Shown here in pieces: positions 23,688 to 31,664 of a stretch of DNA of 52,373 bases. The stretch covers positions 1 through 52,373 of the forward strand of contig JBCBGC010000048.1 in NCBI GenBank assembly GCA_038527215.1. Reading direction: 5' to 3'. Every line of letters starts with the position of its first letter. Within the stretch, counting starts at the first letter, position 1. Both the position numbers and the translations under genes were made by a program. This DNA is from JAWPMV01 sp038527215. Lineage in GTDB: Bacteria > Bacteroidota > Bacteroidia > J057. The notes beneath the pieces were generated by a model. That model worked only from the letters and a program-made list of their open reading frames with translations, did no database searches and was not told the DNA's origin.

Positions 23688-24326
23688 TTAATTTCTAAAG
23701 CAAGGATTGAATTGAGAGTCAGATAGGAGGCAATATTCAGGGCCGGGGCCAGTTTGTACCCTTTCCCAGCCAGTATCATAGGCCTTTTCATAGTAGGCGA
23801 GGCTGTCGTTATAGTTTGGGTTTAGATCTCCAAGGCAGTGGCAGGCCTGGGGAGCAGGAGGGCGTTGTCTGCTTTCCCTCGGAACGAATGATCCGGGAGC
23901 CAAGGTTTCGGGGGTGTGAGCCGGCGGCGGGGTAGGGCGGGAGAAGCTGGGACCATACTTCCAAATGATGAGGGCCAGGATAACCAGGCCAATAAAAAAA
24001 TTGGCCTTTCCCATGGTATCAATAAGCCACTTAACAATGAGCAGCCCTCCCACAGCGAAACCGGCGAATAGGAAAGCGTTCGTTGGCTGTGTACTCTGGC
24101 AGCCGGTAAGTAGGAGGGGAAGAAAGGCCAGCCAAAATCCCCGGCTTCCAAGCTTGAGAAGGAGGAAGCCAATAGGCAGTGCCACCAGGATCGAAACCAG
24201 GAGGTAGGGCAAAATCTCGGGGGTAAGGTGGCCAGGGGTCGCCAGAGCCAGGGCCGGGGCGGCCAGCAAGGCAGCCAGGAACAGGGTTTTGGGGGTTTTG
24301 AGAGCTTTTTTTAATTTGCTAATCAT
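23688..24326 (-). CDS. Multi-helix membrane protein
   Basis: From ATG 24326 (MISKLKKALKTPKTLFLAAL), about 212 residues. Hydrophobic segments lie at about 13-30, 40-56, 61-77, 82-102 and 108-122, followed by a Pro-rich soluble tail with four Cys (QACHCLGDL, GPEYCLLSD, NPCF). LLLTGCQS near residue 77 looks like a lipobox but lies mid-protein. No family recognised. Confidence 0.65.
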   Translation of the reverse strand: MISKLKKALKTPKTLFLAALLAAPALALATPGHLTPEILPYLLVSILVALPIGFLLLKLGSRGFWLAFLPLLLTGCQSTQPTNAFLFAGFAVGGLLIVKWLIDTMGKANFFIGLVILALIIWKYGPSFSRPTPPPAHTPETLAPGSFVPRESRQRPPAPQACHCLGDLNPNYNDSLAYYEKAYDTGWERVQTGPGPEYCLLSDSQFNPCFRN

Positions 24327-24359
24327 ATCAAGTCGATTGATTGGCAAGCAGGATTTACC

Positions 24360-25136
24360 TTAGCTGGGGCGATCCTGCTTTGCCTTTTGGGTGAAACATG
24401 TAGGAAATCTTTGTTGGAGTTCTTGAAGGAGCGCGAACCTTTGGTGAAAGGGGAGCTTTTCAAACCTGGCCAGATTGCGTCTTCTCTTTACCTTGAATTT
24501 GTCCCTGCGGTGGAAGTTCTCGCCGAAGTACCGGTAATCATGCAGGGGCGTTCTTTCGGGGTCATAGTTCATATATATTTGCTCTATCCGCTTTCCTCCT
24601 CGGGTCATTGCTTCAAAGGTGTGGCTATGGTATCCCTTCAGGGCCTGGCCATACCAGGGATTCGGATAGGTAGAGAGCATCCAGCGGAATTTTACTTCCT
24701 CGCTGGTAAGGATGGAGAGTAGTTTTTTATGCTTTTTCTCATCCCATTCAAATTCATCATAAAGCACCTTCCCAGAGCGGGAAATCATAGGGTAGGGGGG
24801 ATCTATGTATACAAATACTTCATAGATATTTGGGAGCCACTGATATTTAAGGATCCCCATAAGGAAAACCACAATATCAAAGACCTGAACTTCGCAGCTT
24901 TCAAAAGCTGGGGTTTCGTTGGCCTGCTCTTTTAACCATTCATCCCACTTTGCTACTACCCTGGGGCTGGCATCGAGGAGGATAGATTTTTCCGCTAGTC
25001 TCTTTTTGCGGAAGATAGCCCCACCACCTAAGCAGCCTTCTAGGTAGTACCGGTGGGCTGGGATCCTGTTAATGATGGTATGAAAAGTCCCATCACCATT
25101 TTTGCTTCCTGGGTATGATTCAAAGGGGCCTTTCAT
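24360..25136 (-). CDS. DNA N6-adenine methyltransferase, D12 class (Dam-like)
   Basis: The 258-residue protein has the D12-class order: SAM-binding YPGSKNGDGTFHTIINRIPA at 8-27 with YLEGCLGGGAIFRKK at 31-45, and catalytic DPPYP at 112-116. It lacks the extended target-recognition domain of some Dam proteins. No restriction gene is adjacent, so it is likely an orphan protecting viral DNA from host restriction or timing replication. It sits between the replication gene block and membrane genes. Confidence 0.9.
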   Translation of the reverse strand: MKGPFESYPGSKNGDGTFHTIINRIPAHRYYLEGCLGGGAIFRKKRLAEKSILLDASPRVVAKWDEWLKEQANETPAFESCEVQVFDIVVFLMGILKYQWLPNIYEVFVYIDPPYPMISRSGKVLYDEFEWDEKKHKKLLSILTSEEVKFRWMLSTYPNPWYGQALKGYHSHTFEAMTRGGKRIEQIYMNYDPERTPLHDYRYFGENFHRRDKFKVKRRRNLARFEKLPFHQRFALLQELQQRFPTCFTQKAKQDRPS

Positions 25137-25138
25137 GG

Positions 25139-25453
25139 TTAATTTTTCTTTGACTTGGTTGGCTTAACTTTCAGATATGTAGCTGTAGCTACCAGGTCTG
25201 TAAGGGTCAGGCGGGGTGCGGCTTTTTTCAGCTTTTCGACAAATTCTTCCTCTGAAGAATGGAGGAAACCTTCAGCCAGGTAGTCGCCAGGAGGGCAGGG
25301 GTTAACGATAAAGCACAGGCCTGAAAATTGACCATGAGTACCAAAGGAAAGTTTTACAGCTCTATCTAAACTTAGATAGAAGTAATAGTCCTCTTCCAGG
25401 GTGTAGGTTGGGTCAACCATAAGGGTGACTTGCTTAATGAATAAATTTTCCAT
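25139..25453 (-). CDS. Small hypothetical protein
   Basis: Taken from ATG 25453 (MENLFIKQVTLMVDPTYTLE), 104 residues. It is beta-rich at the front (YYFYLSLDRAVKLSFG) with a short helical end (SEEEFVEKLKKAAPRL). A TTG start at 25483 would overlap the previous gene. It is 2 nt from the methylase start. Family unknown. Confidence 0.6.
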   Translation of the reverse strand: MENLFIKQVTLMVDPTYTLEEDYYFYLSLDRAVKLSFGTHGQFSGLCFIVNPCPPGDYLAEGFLHSSEEEFVEKLKKAAPRLTLTDLVATATYLKVKPTKSKKN

Positions 25454-25463
25454 GAGTGATTTT

Positions 25464-25772
25464 CTAAGGGATTTGAGGTTCAATTCTCATAAGCAGGCTC
25501 CGGGCGGTACTGGAATAAAGGCTTATCTCGGTTTGAAAAAGAGAAAGGGCTCTTACCAGGATAATCGCTTCATGCACCTTAATTTTCATTTGAATTTTCT
25601 CGCTTCGGAGCTTGGTAGCTATTCTGGCTTCCAAGTCGTCGCGGATGGAAAGAACAAGGGATCTGGAAAGAAGGGTAGGGTAGAGCTCTGGGCCAAAGTG
25701 ATCGAGGTTCCCCAGGGCCTTGTGGCTTACCTTCGCTTCTGTTCCGGTCAGGGTTAGTTTTAGAGCCTTCAT
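25464..25772 (-). CDS. Small hypothetical protein
   Basis: The 102-residue product (MKALKLTLTGTEAKVSHKAL) contains a regular alpha/beta pattern and no motif I recognise. It overlaps the DUF3850 gene by 4 nt. Confidence 0.6.
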   Translation of the reverse strand: MKALKLTLTGTEAKVSHKALGNLDHFGPELYPTLLSRSLVLSIRDDLEARIATKLRSEKIQMKIKVHEAIILVRALSLFQTEISLYSSTARSLLMRIEPQIP

Positions 25773-26101
25773 TCCTTAGGTTTATTCAAGGCCTTAGGCG
25801 GTTTAAGCCCATTTAGGTAGTCTATCAATTTCCTGACGTCTTGCCCCGATAAAGTGGTTAAGGCCATGACACAATAGCCTAGATTTACACCGCACTTCCC
25901 ACGACCAGGTTGGATGTAGGTTACCTTTCGCCAGATATATCCCTCTCCCTCTTCTTCTGTTTCTGGGTCGTAGGGGTAAAACCAAAGGATATCCCCGACC
26001 TTGTAGTCCCTATCGTTGAGTCTGACTACGAAATTTTTGGCTTCCTTATTTAGGCTTTGGTAGTGTTCTGCCTCGCATTCTAGCACGTGAATTCTGAGCA
26101 T
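25769..26101 (-). CDS. ASCH/DUF3850-type RNA-binding-fold protein
   Basis: The 110-residue product matches the DUF3850 subgroup of ASCH domains: an opening strand LRIHVLECEAEHYQSL, then FVVRLNDRDYKVGDILWFYP (about 25-44), then WRKVTYI and GYCVMAL. These PUA-related domains are common in phages and bind RNA or modified nucleotides. The NDRDYKVGD core is intact. It is cotranscribed with the replication gene. Confidence 0.8.
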   Translation of the reverse strand: MLRIHVLECEAEHYQSLNKEAKNFVVRLNDRDYKVGDILWFYPYDPETEEEGEGYIWRKVTYIQPGRGKCGVNLGYCVMALTTLSGQDVRKLIDYLNGLKPPKALNKPKE

Positions 26102-26104
26102 TTT

Positions 26105-26356
26105 TCAATCGGTTGAATTTTGATACTGTGCCCAGGATTCAAGAATATTATTCCCAGGCTGGTCATAGATTCGAAACTGCCATATGCGGCCAGCCTCGCG
26201 ATGCTTTTGGGCCAGGAGGAGGAGCTTTTCCATGAGCCTGGCTTTTTGGTAGTGGTGCTTGTAAGGCTCATGAAATTTGGCCGTTCCGAGCTTTGTTTGG
26301 GCGTGCTCTGGTCTGAATTTCAGCCAGAGGATGAGCTTTCTTTTTTGCTGCCTCAT
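26105..26356 (-). CDS. Small basic hypothetical protein
   Basis: The 83-residue basic protein (MRQQKRKLILWLKFRPEHAQ) lies between the replication protein (4-nt overlap) and the DUF3850 gene. No motif recognised. Confidence 0.55.
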   Translation of the reverse strand: MRQQKRKLILWLKFRPEHAQTKLGTAKFHEPYKHHYQKARLMEKLLLLAQKHREAGRIWQFRIYDQPGNNILESWAQYQNSTD

Positions 26357-28047
26357 GGCTGAATGTTTTGGTAAATGGAGTGGAAGTGCTTGGCCAGGCC
26401 TGAAGCAGAGCGGATCTGGGCTTTGTGCCTCCAGAACTTGGCCCCCTCATTCTGGGATCTTCCGAGGAAGTCCACAGCCTCGGAGATCTGGGGAATCCCT
26501 ACTCCAGTTCGATGGAGGCTGGAAAAGGCTTTTTCCCATTTTTGGAGATTCGCGTTTTTGAGCCGGTGGTCGTTGGGATGGACCGCCATTAGGTGCTTTT
26601 TGAGCCTGAGGGCCAGGGCGTAAAGGTCGCTTTCCTGGGCACGGGCCTGGTCAATTTCACCAGCTTTGGCGCTGGCCTGCCGGCGGAGCTCCTTTGCGTC
26701 TTCCCATTCCTTTTTTCGCTGCTCTGACTTTTGGAGCCACCTTCGTTCAGCGCCAATGATGTTGGCTTTTTGCTGGGGGGAAAACCACTGGGATGGGGGC
26801 AGGACAAAACGCTCTTTGGGGCTTGTCTCGATCCATTTGGCCATGTGATCGATGGTAAGGCAGTACCGATCGACGGTAGCTTCCAGATTTTCCGGAGGTA
26901 TCCCCGAAAGGAGGGATACTGCAGCTAGCTTACCACGCTGGATTTCTTGGGGAAAGTAGGTCCTACCCATCGCAGGGGCTAGTTTTTCGACATAGCCTCG
27001 GAGGAGAAGTAGGGCAAAAGCAACGATCTGTTTCCCCTCCTGGTGCAGTCTGAATAGGGCAGCGGTGGACCAGTCCGGTGCCCCACCAATGCCGGCAGTA
27101 TCCCCTTTTCGGGCGATTGGATCCTGCATCCCTTTTTCGGGGGATGCTCCAGGGTTCGGCTCTGCAGGGCTCCCCTTTTTGAGGGATGGCGGCGCGGCGG
27201 AACTTTTCTTCACTTCCATACCGGACCCATCTTGGGAGGTTTCGCACCGGCTTGCTCGTCCTGCTTCTCTGGGGTTGCCATCTTCAAAATCTTCTGTCGG
27301 ACTGTTGCTTTCGGTTTTTTGACTGAAAAGCTGTCTAATTGCCTCCCGAGCCAGCCTTTCCTCCTCCGAAAGCAACGCCTTATCACTCATTAATTCATTA
27401 ATAGGGTTGCCATCGGAATACTGGGATTGAGCTAAATTTTCGCTTTGATGCGGCTTGGGCGCCTCGCAGGGGGGGATGTGAATAAAGTCATTGGAGAGGG
27501 GCCAGAAGGCTTCCACAAGGACCATAGAGGCCCCTCTGGGGAGGTTTTGGGGATTGAGAATGCCCGGTGCTATGAGCAGCGCGTAGTCGCTGTGGCGGCC
27601 TGCAAGGATCTTCTGAGGCTCCACGCCAAAACCTTTTCCTTTCTGGGTTTCAAAGTCGAGGTAGACTTTGGCGGATCCTTCGCCGGCTTTGAACCCTTGG
27701 ATGATGCCGGCATAAGCAAGCTTGGCCAGGTGGCGGGCCGTGCCGCTCTTACAGGCCTTCCCATTGCGGGCGGTATAGTTGTTGGCTCTGACCTTGTTGG
27801 TTATCACCAGGTCCTGGGTGTTGATCTTTTGGGCGATTTGTTTACAGGCCATCCGGAGGAGGTTAACGGCGGTTTTTTCTTCTCCAAGTTTGATCCTGCG
27901 AGGGTAGGAGCGGGGGAAGGTCGGGCCGGTAAGCTCATGATCCGAGGCCTCAGCCTCAGTGGGGAAGCATAAGTTATGCTGCTTGATCTTTTCCATGAGC
28001 AAAGGGTAAGATCCATCAAAAAGGATGCGCCAACTGTATCGTTTCAT
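26353..28047 (-). CDS. Replication initiator/replisome-organiser-like protein
   Basis: The 564-residue product has an N-terminal winged-helix-like region (residues 1-150, with SGTARHLAKLAYAGIIQGFK), a long charged, disordered middle (about 215-320), and a helical C-terminal half. Its end, FLGRSQNEGAKFWRHKAQIR followed by LAKHFHSIYQN, resembles the FW..NI.S...L...F motif that closes DnaD/phage O-type replication proteins. It likely binds the element origin and recruits the host helicase. It is the largest early gene and lies downstream of the Cys-rich protein. Confidence 0.65.
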   Translation of the reverse strand: MKRYSWRILFDGSYPLLMEKIKQHNLCFPTEAEASDHELTGPTFPRSYPRRIKLGEEKTAVNLLRMACKQIAQKINTQDLVITNKVRANNYTARNGKACKSGTARHLAKLAYAGIIQGFKAGEGSAKVYLDFETQKGKGFGVEPQKILAGRHSDYALLIAPGILNPQNLPRGASMVLVEAFWPLSNDFIHIPPCEAPKPHQSENLAQSQYSDGNPINELMSDKALLSEEERLAREAIRQLFSQKTESNSPTEDFEDGNPREAGRASRCETSQDGSGMEVKKSSAAPPSLKKGSPAEPNPGASPEKGMQDPIARKGDTAGIGGAPDWSTAALFRLHQEGKQIVAFALLLLRGYVEKLAPAMGRTYFPQEIQRGKLAAVSLLSGIPPENLEATVDRYCLTIDHMAKWIETSPKERFVLPPSQWFSPQQKANIIGAERRWLQKSEQRKKEWEDAKELRRQASAKAGEIDQARAQESDLYALALRLKKHLMAVHPNDHRLKNANLQKWEKAFSSLHRTGVGIPQISEAVDFLGRSQNEGAKFWRHKAQIRSASGLAKHFHSIYQNIQP

Positions 28048-28090
28048 TGAGATCGTTTCTTTGAGGGGAATTGGTTCTTTGAGTGGTATT
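28044..28090. repeat. Short tandem duplications upstream of the replication gene
   Basis: Related TTCTTTGAG-containing units (GATCGTTTCTTTGAGG, then TTGGTTCTTTGAGTGG) recur before the start of the 26353-28047 gene. In the mRNA sense each gives a CAAAGAA-type Shine-Dalgarno-like run. Confidence 0.5.
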
Positions 28091-28092
28091 GG

Positions 28093-28521
28093 TTAAGCTG
28101 ATTTAGTGGCCTGGTGAGGAAGACCAGGAATAAGTGGTGGGTTGATAAGAGAGCAGATCTTCTCGTTCTGCCCTGGCCATCTGCCATGTTTTTCCTGGTA
28201 GAGAAGGATTTCTTGAGTGATGGGTTCTTCCAATCGGAGTACCTCTGTTTCACCTGTGCGGACGAATACGTGGGACCAATGGGAGCATATTCCACATTTT
28301 CCGTTTCTGGGCTGATAGGAGGCACAGTGCTTGCCACAAGTTTTTTCCTTGCGGTCTATTACGCTCTCAAGCTGCATGCACCAGAAAGCAGGTCCACCTA
28401 TTTCCCGGCTCGCTCTTTGAGCTTCGATCTGCACCTCACCTTCATTTTTCATCAATTCAAGAAGGGTGTCTTGAGGAATGACAAGGGAGTCATTGAAAGG
28501 ATTTACGTACATCTGATCCAC
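28093..28521 (-). CDS. Cys-cluster (zinc-ribbon-like) protein
   Basis: The 142-residue product carries four clustered Cys in CGKHCASYQPRNGKCGICSH (about 62-81), a likely zinc knuckle, and one earlier Cys. The C-terminal third is helical (ITQEILLYQEKHGRWPGQNE). As the gene just upstream of the replication protein it may be an early regulator or DNA-processing factor. Confidence 0.65.
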   Translation of the reverse strand: MDQMYVNPFNDSLVIPQDTLLELMKNEGEVQIEAQRASREIGGPAFWCMQLESVIDRKEKTCGKHCASYQPRNGKCGICSHWSHVFVRTGETEVLRLEEPITQEILLYQEKHGRWPGQNEKICSLINPPLIPGLPHQATKSA

Positions 28522-28593
28522 TGTTAAACGATTTATTAAGTCTTGAAGCTGGGAAGCCTGAAACCTCAGGGCTTCCCTTTCTGCTTCTCTGTG

Positions 28594-28680
28594 AGGGCAG
28601 GGAGGAGTTGAACCTCCCCGGCAGCCTGGTTACTGCTACCCTTTGCCCGTTAAGGGCATTACACAACCTAAACCACTATG
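28594..28680 (-). ncRNA. tRNA-like or minihelix-like RNA 2
   Basis: On the minus strand AGGGTAG (28642-28636) pairs with CTGCCCT (28600-28594) as an acceptor-like stem, enclosing a T-arm lookalike GGAGG-TTCAACT-CCTCC (28617-28601) and a short CAG/CTG hairpin. A further TGCCC/GGGCA hairpin lies at 28644-28658. The distance between acceptor strands (49 nt) is too short for a full tRNA and there is no encoded CCA. Degenerate tRNA or tRNA mimic. Confidence 0.35.
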
Positions 28681-28760
28681 TGGACTCCAGGCCGGGATTC
28701 GAACCCGGAACCGCAATCACTCTTTCCTTTCTTCTCTTGCGGCTAAACCTGCTCCTGGAG
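28681..28760 (-). tRNA. tRNA-like gene with encoded CCA and no canonical anticodon loop
   Basis: The 5' strand CTCCAGG (28760-28754) pairs perfectly with CCTGGAG, followed by T and CCA (28684-28681). The T arm CCGGG-TTCGAAT-CCCGG is textbook. Between them is one hairpin, CCGCAA/TTGCGG, around a purine-rich 20-nt loop without the U33 that anticodon loops need, and no clear D arm. Total 77 nt plus CCA. It could be charged or processed like a tRNA but probably does not decode. Degenerate viral tRNA is the alternative. Confidence 0.5.
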
Positions 28761-28815
28761 TTACCCCAGGATTTCTCCCGGGGCTCAAAACGAACACACA
28801 TTCTGTTCACCCCAT

Positions 28816-29105
28816 TTAGGTGAAACATTCAAAAAATTTTCCCTCGAGATAGAGGCGGCAAGTGCTGGCATCTGCCGGACCAAAAGAAGGGTAGGGGCGC
28901 TCGTAGTCTAAATACCCTTCCGCGATAAGGTCCAAATAGAACTGTTTCCGATCGGGGAAAGCCGGCTCCATTTCACATGGACCCGCTGCCCCATTTTTTT
29001 TGCTTTCTCAAAGTGTCGGTAGAGCTTCAAAAACTCTTCCCGTCCGTACCTTTCAAGGGCTGGGATCTTGGGTAAGGGTTTCTTTTTGGTTTTGGCTTTT
29101 CTCAT
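28816..29105 (-). pseudogene. Frameshifted small gene, paralogue of the upstream neighbour
   Basis: From ATG 29105 the frame reads MRKAKTKKKPLPKIPALERY ... HVKWSRLS, and then another frame continues as PDRKQFYLDLIAEGYLDYE to a stop at 28816. Together they align with the neighbour's IKWKAISAFSAKFYQDLLKSGYL. The break lies near a CCCC run at about 28965. Read as is, the product ends at 28908. Either a true frameshift, a sequencing error, or rarely a programmed shift. Confidence 0.6.
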
Positions 29106-29455
29106 GACAACTTGGTTGATTGATGGCCAAATTCGGAATGGAACAAGGGGCTGGGATATATGCGGCAAGCTTCTGTTTTTGGGCAGTAGTGCCCCACGAG
29201 CTCACCCTTTCTATTGAATCTGCCGAGCTTCTCCTGAAGGAGATATCCGCTTTTCAAGAGATCCTGGTAGAACTTGGCGCTAAAAGCTGAAATGGCTTTC
29301 CACTTAATGGCGGCCCGTTGCTGCTTTTGCTCTACATCAGTAAGGAACTGGTATAGGTTTACCAGGTTCTTTTCACCATATCGCTTAATGAGGTCACAGG
29401 ACTTAATTATGGCTTGTTCCCGATCCTCTCTAGCAGACTTTATCGGCTTTTTCAT
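29102..29455 (-). CDS. Small hypothetical protein of a duplicated family
   Basis: The 117-residue helical and basic product (RYGEKNLVNLYQFLTDVEQK ... AIKWKAISAFSAKFYQDLL) has a C-terminal Cys pair (GHYCPKTEACRIYP). It is similar to the frameshifted gene at 28816-29105, with which it overlaps by 4 nt. Possibly a small winged-helix protein. Confidence 0.65.
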   Translation of the reverse strand: MKKPIKSAREDREQAIIKSCDLIKRYGEKNLVNLYQFLTDVEQKQQRAAIKWKAISAFSAKFYQDLLKSGYLLQEKLGRFNRKGELVGHYCPKTEACRIYPSPLFHSEFGHQSTKLS

Positions 29456-29459
29456 GGTC

Positions 29460-29870
29460 TTAGCTTTGTTTCATACTTAGAATCACCGCCAGCTGGAGCC
29501 AGCGATTGGAAAGGGCGAAAGGGACCAGTTGGGGTTCTACCTCATCATTTCTGTCTAGGGCGTACTTCAGAGCGTATCCCAATTTCTGTGCATCTTCAAC
29601 GGAAATGGTTTTGATCCAGGCGCCGACGTTTTGGTCTTTTTTCCCTTTAGGAATGTTTCCCATGCTAAGGAGTAATGAAACGTGATTCCACCACTGAGAG
29701 AGGTAAGCAGGGACCCTCTTGTAAGGCGGAGCAGCATTATCCATATCGAGTGCATATTTAAGCCCGAAAGCCAGGGACTGGGCATCTTTAGGATGGAGGT
29801 ACTGGACCCAGGAGTCAGGGACTGGTCTCTGGAGATTGGCAGCAAGGGGAGAGATTGGGACTACACTCAT
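29460..29870 (-). CDS. Small protein made of two tandem repeats
   Basis: The 136-residue product consists of two about 60-residue copies: WVQYLHPKDAQSLAFGLKYA ... WWNHVSLLLSMG and WIKTISVEDAQKLGYALKYA ... RWLQLAVILSM. No known domain. It overlaps the next gene upstream by 4 nt and is part of the early operon. Confidence 0.65.
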   Translation of the reverse strand: MSVVPISPLAANLQRPVPDSWVQYLHPKDAQSLAFGLKYALDMDNAAPPYKRVPAYLSQWWNHVSLLLSMGNIPKGKKDQNVGAWIKTISVEDAQKLGYALKYALDRNDEVEPQLVPFALSNRWLQLAVILSMKQS

Positions 29871-30190
29871 AAGGATAGATTGAGAATGGTAGAAAGTTCA
29901 GCTGCTTTTCCCGTATCCTGGAGGACACGGAAGAATTCGGAAGCAGAAATGGGCTGGAATTTTTGAGTCTTATTCTCCCGGCAGAATTCAGCGGGTGATT
30001 GAGCAAGGCCGATTACTCCCTGGAGGATCTCAAACCTCCGGGCAAATAGAATCTGCTTGTGATAGAAAAGGCTGATACTAAGGTCAAATCTAGGAGTGAT
30101 GGCCTTATAGCATTCTTGGGAAGAGCCAGGTATGAGGAGCGAAGGACTAGGGGGATTATGAAGGTAAACTGTTCCGTCAGGAAAACTCAT
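29867..30190 (-). CDS. Small hypothetical protein, first gene of the early operon
   Basis: The 107-residue product (MSFPDGTVYLHNPPSPSLLI) has no motif or membrane segment that I recognise. It is the first gene of the long minus-strand operon after the switch region. The 200 bp upstream hold three short hairpins (30258-30277, 30307-30325, 30361-30376). Confidence 0.55.
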   Translation of the reverse strand: MSFPDGTVYLHNPPSPSLLIPGSSQECYKAITPRFDLSISLFYHKQILFARRFEILQGVIGLAQSPAEFCRENKTQKFQPISASEFFRVLQDTGKAAELSTILNLSL

Positions 30191-30360
30191 TGTGTGGTGT
30201 TAGTAAGATGAAAGAATTTCGAAACTGTTCATGGTCCTAATTCAGGTAATACTTATCTAGCCCCCTAAAAGGGGGAGAACGGTAATACGAGAATTATGGC
30301 TGGGTCCATTCCCCCTAAGGGGAAAGCATTCTTGGTCTAAGGTTACTTACTCTAAACTAT

Positions 30361-30376
30361 CGGCCCTCGTTAGGGC
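30361..30376 (-). terminator. Hairpin downstream of the cro-like gene
   Basis: GGCCCTCGTTAGGGCC is a 6-bp perfect GC stem with a 4-nt loop, about 22 nt beyond the cro-like stop. No long T run follows in the minus direction, so it may be an attenuator rather than a full terminator. Confidence 0.4.
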
Positions 30377-30397
30377 CATTTAAAAAGGGCATCTTGG

Positions 30398-30772
30398 TTA
30401 AACGGCTTTCTTTAAGCCAACCCGTTTTGCGAAGTCTGACTCTTTTTCAACTTCCATGTCCTTCACAGACTCCGCCAGGTCAAAGTTTTTATCAGCTAAT
30501 TGCTCAATGGTGCATCCTAGATGATGGCAGAACATAAGGGCTTCAGCTACATACATATCCTTGTTCGTCCCATTCATAATAGTATGCCACCTGGATACCT
30601 TTCCATTATAGAACCTGGACATATCCTTCTTCAAATTCTTATATACATCCTGCGGAACCTTTCCCAATCTCTCGGCAAGGTTCCAATCTGGATGCCTTAC
30701 CCCTTCGCCTGGTTCCCCGCTCGGATAGAAATACTTAGATCTGACCTCGGCATAAAAACCTACTGTTTTCAT
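30398..30772 (-). CDS. Cro-like regulator (HTH)
   Basis: From ATG 30772 (MKTVGFYAEVRSKYFYPSGE), 124 residues. Helical segments (DVYKNLKKDMSRFYNGKVSR, then MYVAEALMFCHHLGCTIEQL) look like an XRE-type HTH in which IEQLADK closes the fold. An upstream start at 30835 would run across the promoter region. It is divergent from the cI-like gene and leads into the lytic operon, which is the cro position. Confidence 0.65.
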   Translation of the reverse strand: MKTVGFYAEVRSKYFYPSGEPGEGVRHPDWNLAERLGKVPQDVYKNLKKDMSRFYNGKVSRWHTIMNGTNKDMYVAEALMFCHHLGCTIEQLADKNFDLAESVKDMEVEKESDFAKRVGLKKAV

Positions 30773-30854
30773 ATATTTCTTGGTTTGCAGATCAATTATA
30801 TGCACAAATATCCACTTATACAAGAATGTATACATCAGTAACGAATAAGAAGTA
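30773..30854. promoter_or_regulatory. Divergent switch region between cro-like and cI-like genes
   Basis: 82 bp separating two divergent regulator genes. It is AT-rich, with a small palindrome (TGTATACA at 30829-30836) and a GATATTTGT on the minus strand that approximates a TAnnTTTG -7 box. Operators are expected here, but I cannot define repeated operator half-sites. Confidence 0.45.
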
Positions 30855-31268
30855 ATGAAAGATGAATCAAATATAGGAGATAGGGTAAAACAAGTTTTGG
30901 AAATTAAAGGGCTTACTGGGACTGAACTTGCAAACTTGGCTGAGGTAAGTTCGCCGGTTATTTACAGAACAATTTCAGGAGACTCATTGCCAAACTTTCC
31001 CTTCTTCTTCAACCTCTGTAAAGCAATGCCAGATCTTAATGTTGATTGGCTGATCACTGGTAGAGGGGAGCCCTTTGGCGAGCCTGTAAAAGAGGTCCAA
31101 GTCCCAATGGAAGGAGACCCAAAAACCTTCGGTGAAGCTCAGATTGCTATAATTCACCTACGGGATAAAATAAAATTGCTTCAAGATTCAGTAGGAAAAC
31201 TTGAAGAATACAACGAGCATTTAAGGGATCAAAACAAATTCCTAAAAAGGCTCTATGAATCTGATTGA
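30855..31268 (+). CDS. CI-like phage repressor (HTH_XRE plus coiled coil)
   Basis: The 137-residue product has an N-terminal XRE HTH, GLTGTELANLAEVSSPVIYR (about 19-38), then FFNLCKAMPDLNVDWLITGR, the typical end of phage CI DNA-binding domains (LNxxWLLTGxG). A C-terminal coiled coil (HLRDKIKLLQDSVGKLEEYN) would dimerise it. No peptidase domain, so RecA-dependent self-cleavage is unlikely. It should maintain lysogeny of the element. Confidence 0.85.
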   Translation: MKDESNIGDRVKQVLEIKGLTGTELANLAEVSSPVIYRTISGDSLPNFPFFFNLCKAMPDLNVDWLITGRGEPFGEPVKEVQVPMEGDPKTFGEAQIAIIHLRDKIKLLQDSVGKLEEYNEHLRDQNKFLKRLYESD

Positions 31269-31664
31269 AGCAGGTAATGAATTTCCACCAAAAATAGACC
31301 CTATATTAAGCGTTCTTTCTTAAAATGTTAATCAACACAATGCGCCATCGAGGTGGCGATTTATGACACTTTGCCGATATGTAGACTGATTTAGAAATGA
31401 AAAAACGGAATTGCGACCTCCTGGTAATGGTCCTTTCCTTGATTATTTCATGTATTAAATCCAGTCCCCGCTACTTAGTAGGTCTGTGCGTTGCACAGGC
31501 CTTTTTTTTGTTGGGGTAAAATCAAATGCGATGGCTTTTTTGTTGGAGCCTGTTAGGGTTAGTACAGTCAAGTTGATCAGGGTAAATTAGATGTTTTTAC
31601 AGTTTTTTGTTGAAAAGCTAAATTTTCGATAACTTAAAATAGTTCCAACCAACAAAAATTTATC
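31269..31664. other. Intergenic region right of the element
   Basis: No strong gene. A 40-codon ORF at 31397-31519 (MKKRNCDLLVMVLSLIISCI) resembles a tiny lipoprotein leader, but its end is a terminator hairpin, so I do not call it. This is the probable right border of the element; no att repeat could be identified. Confidence 0.4.
31481..31509 (+). terminator. Strong rho-independent terminator
   Basis: GGTCTGTGC pairs with GCACAGGCC (one G-U) around GTT and is followed by eight T. Downstream of the cI-like gene on the same strand. Confidence 0.75.

Noticed and set aside
28644..28658. TGCCC-TTAAC-GGGCA as the anticodon arm of a Leu(UAA) tRNA
   Set aside because: Position 37 would be C and no matching acceptor strand exists at the right distance upstream.
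31397..31519. 40-codon lipoprotein-like ORF
   Set aside because: Its 3' third is the terminator hairpin and T run, so coding is doubtful; kept only as a remark.
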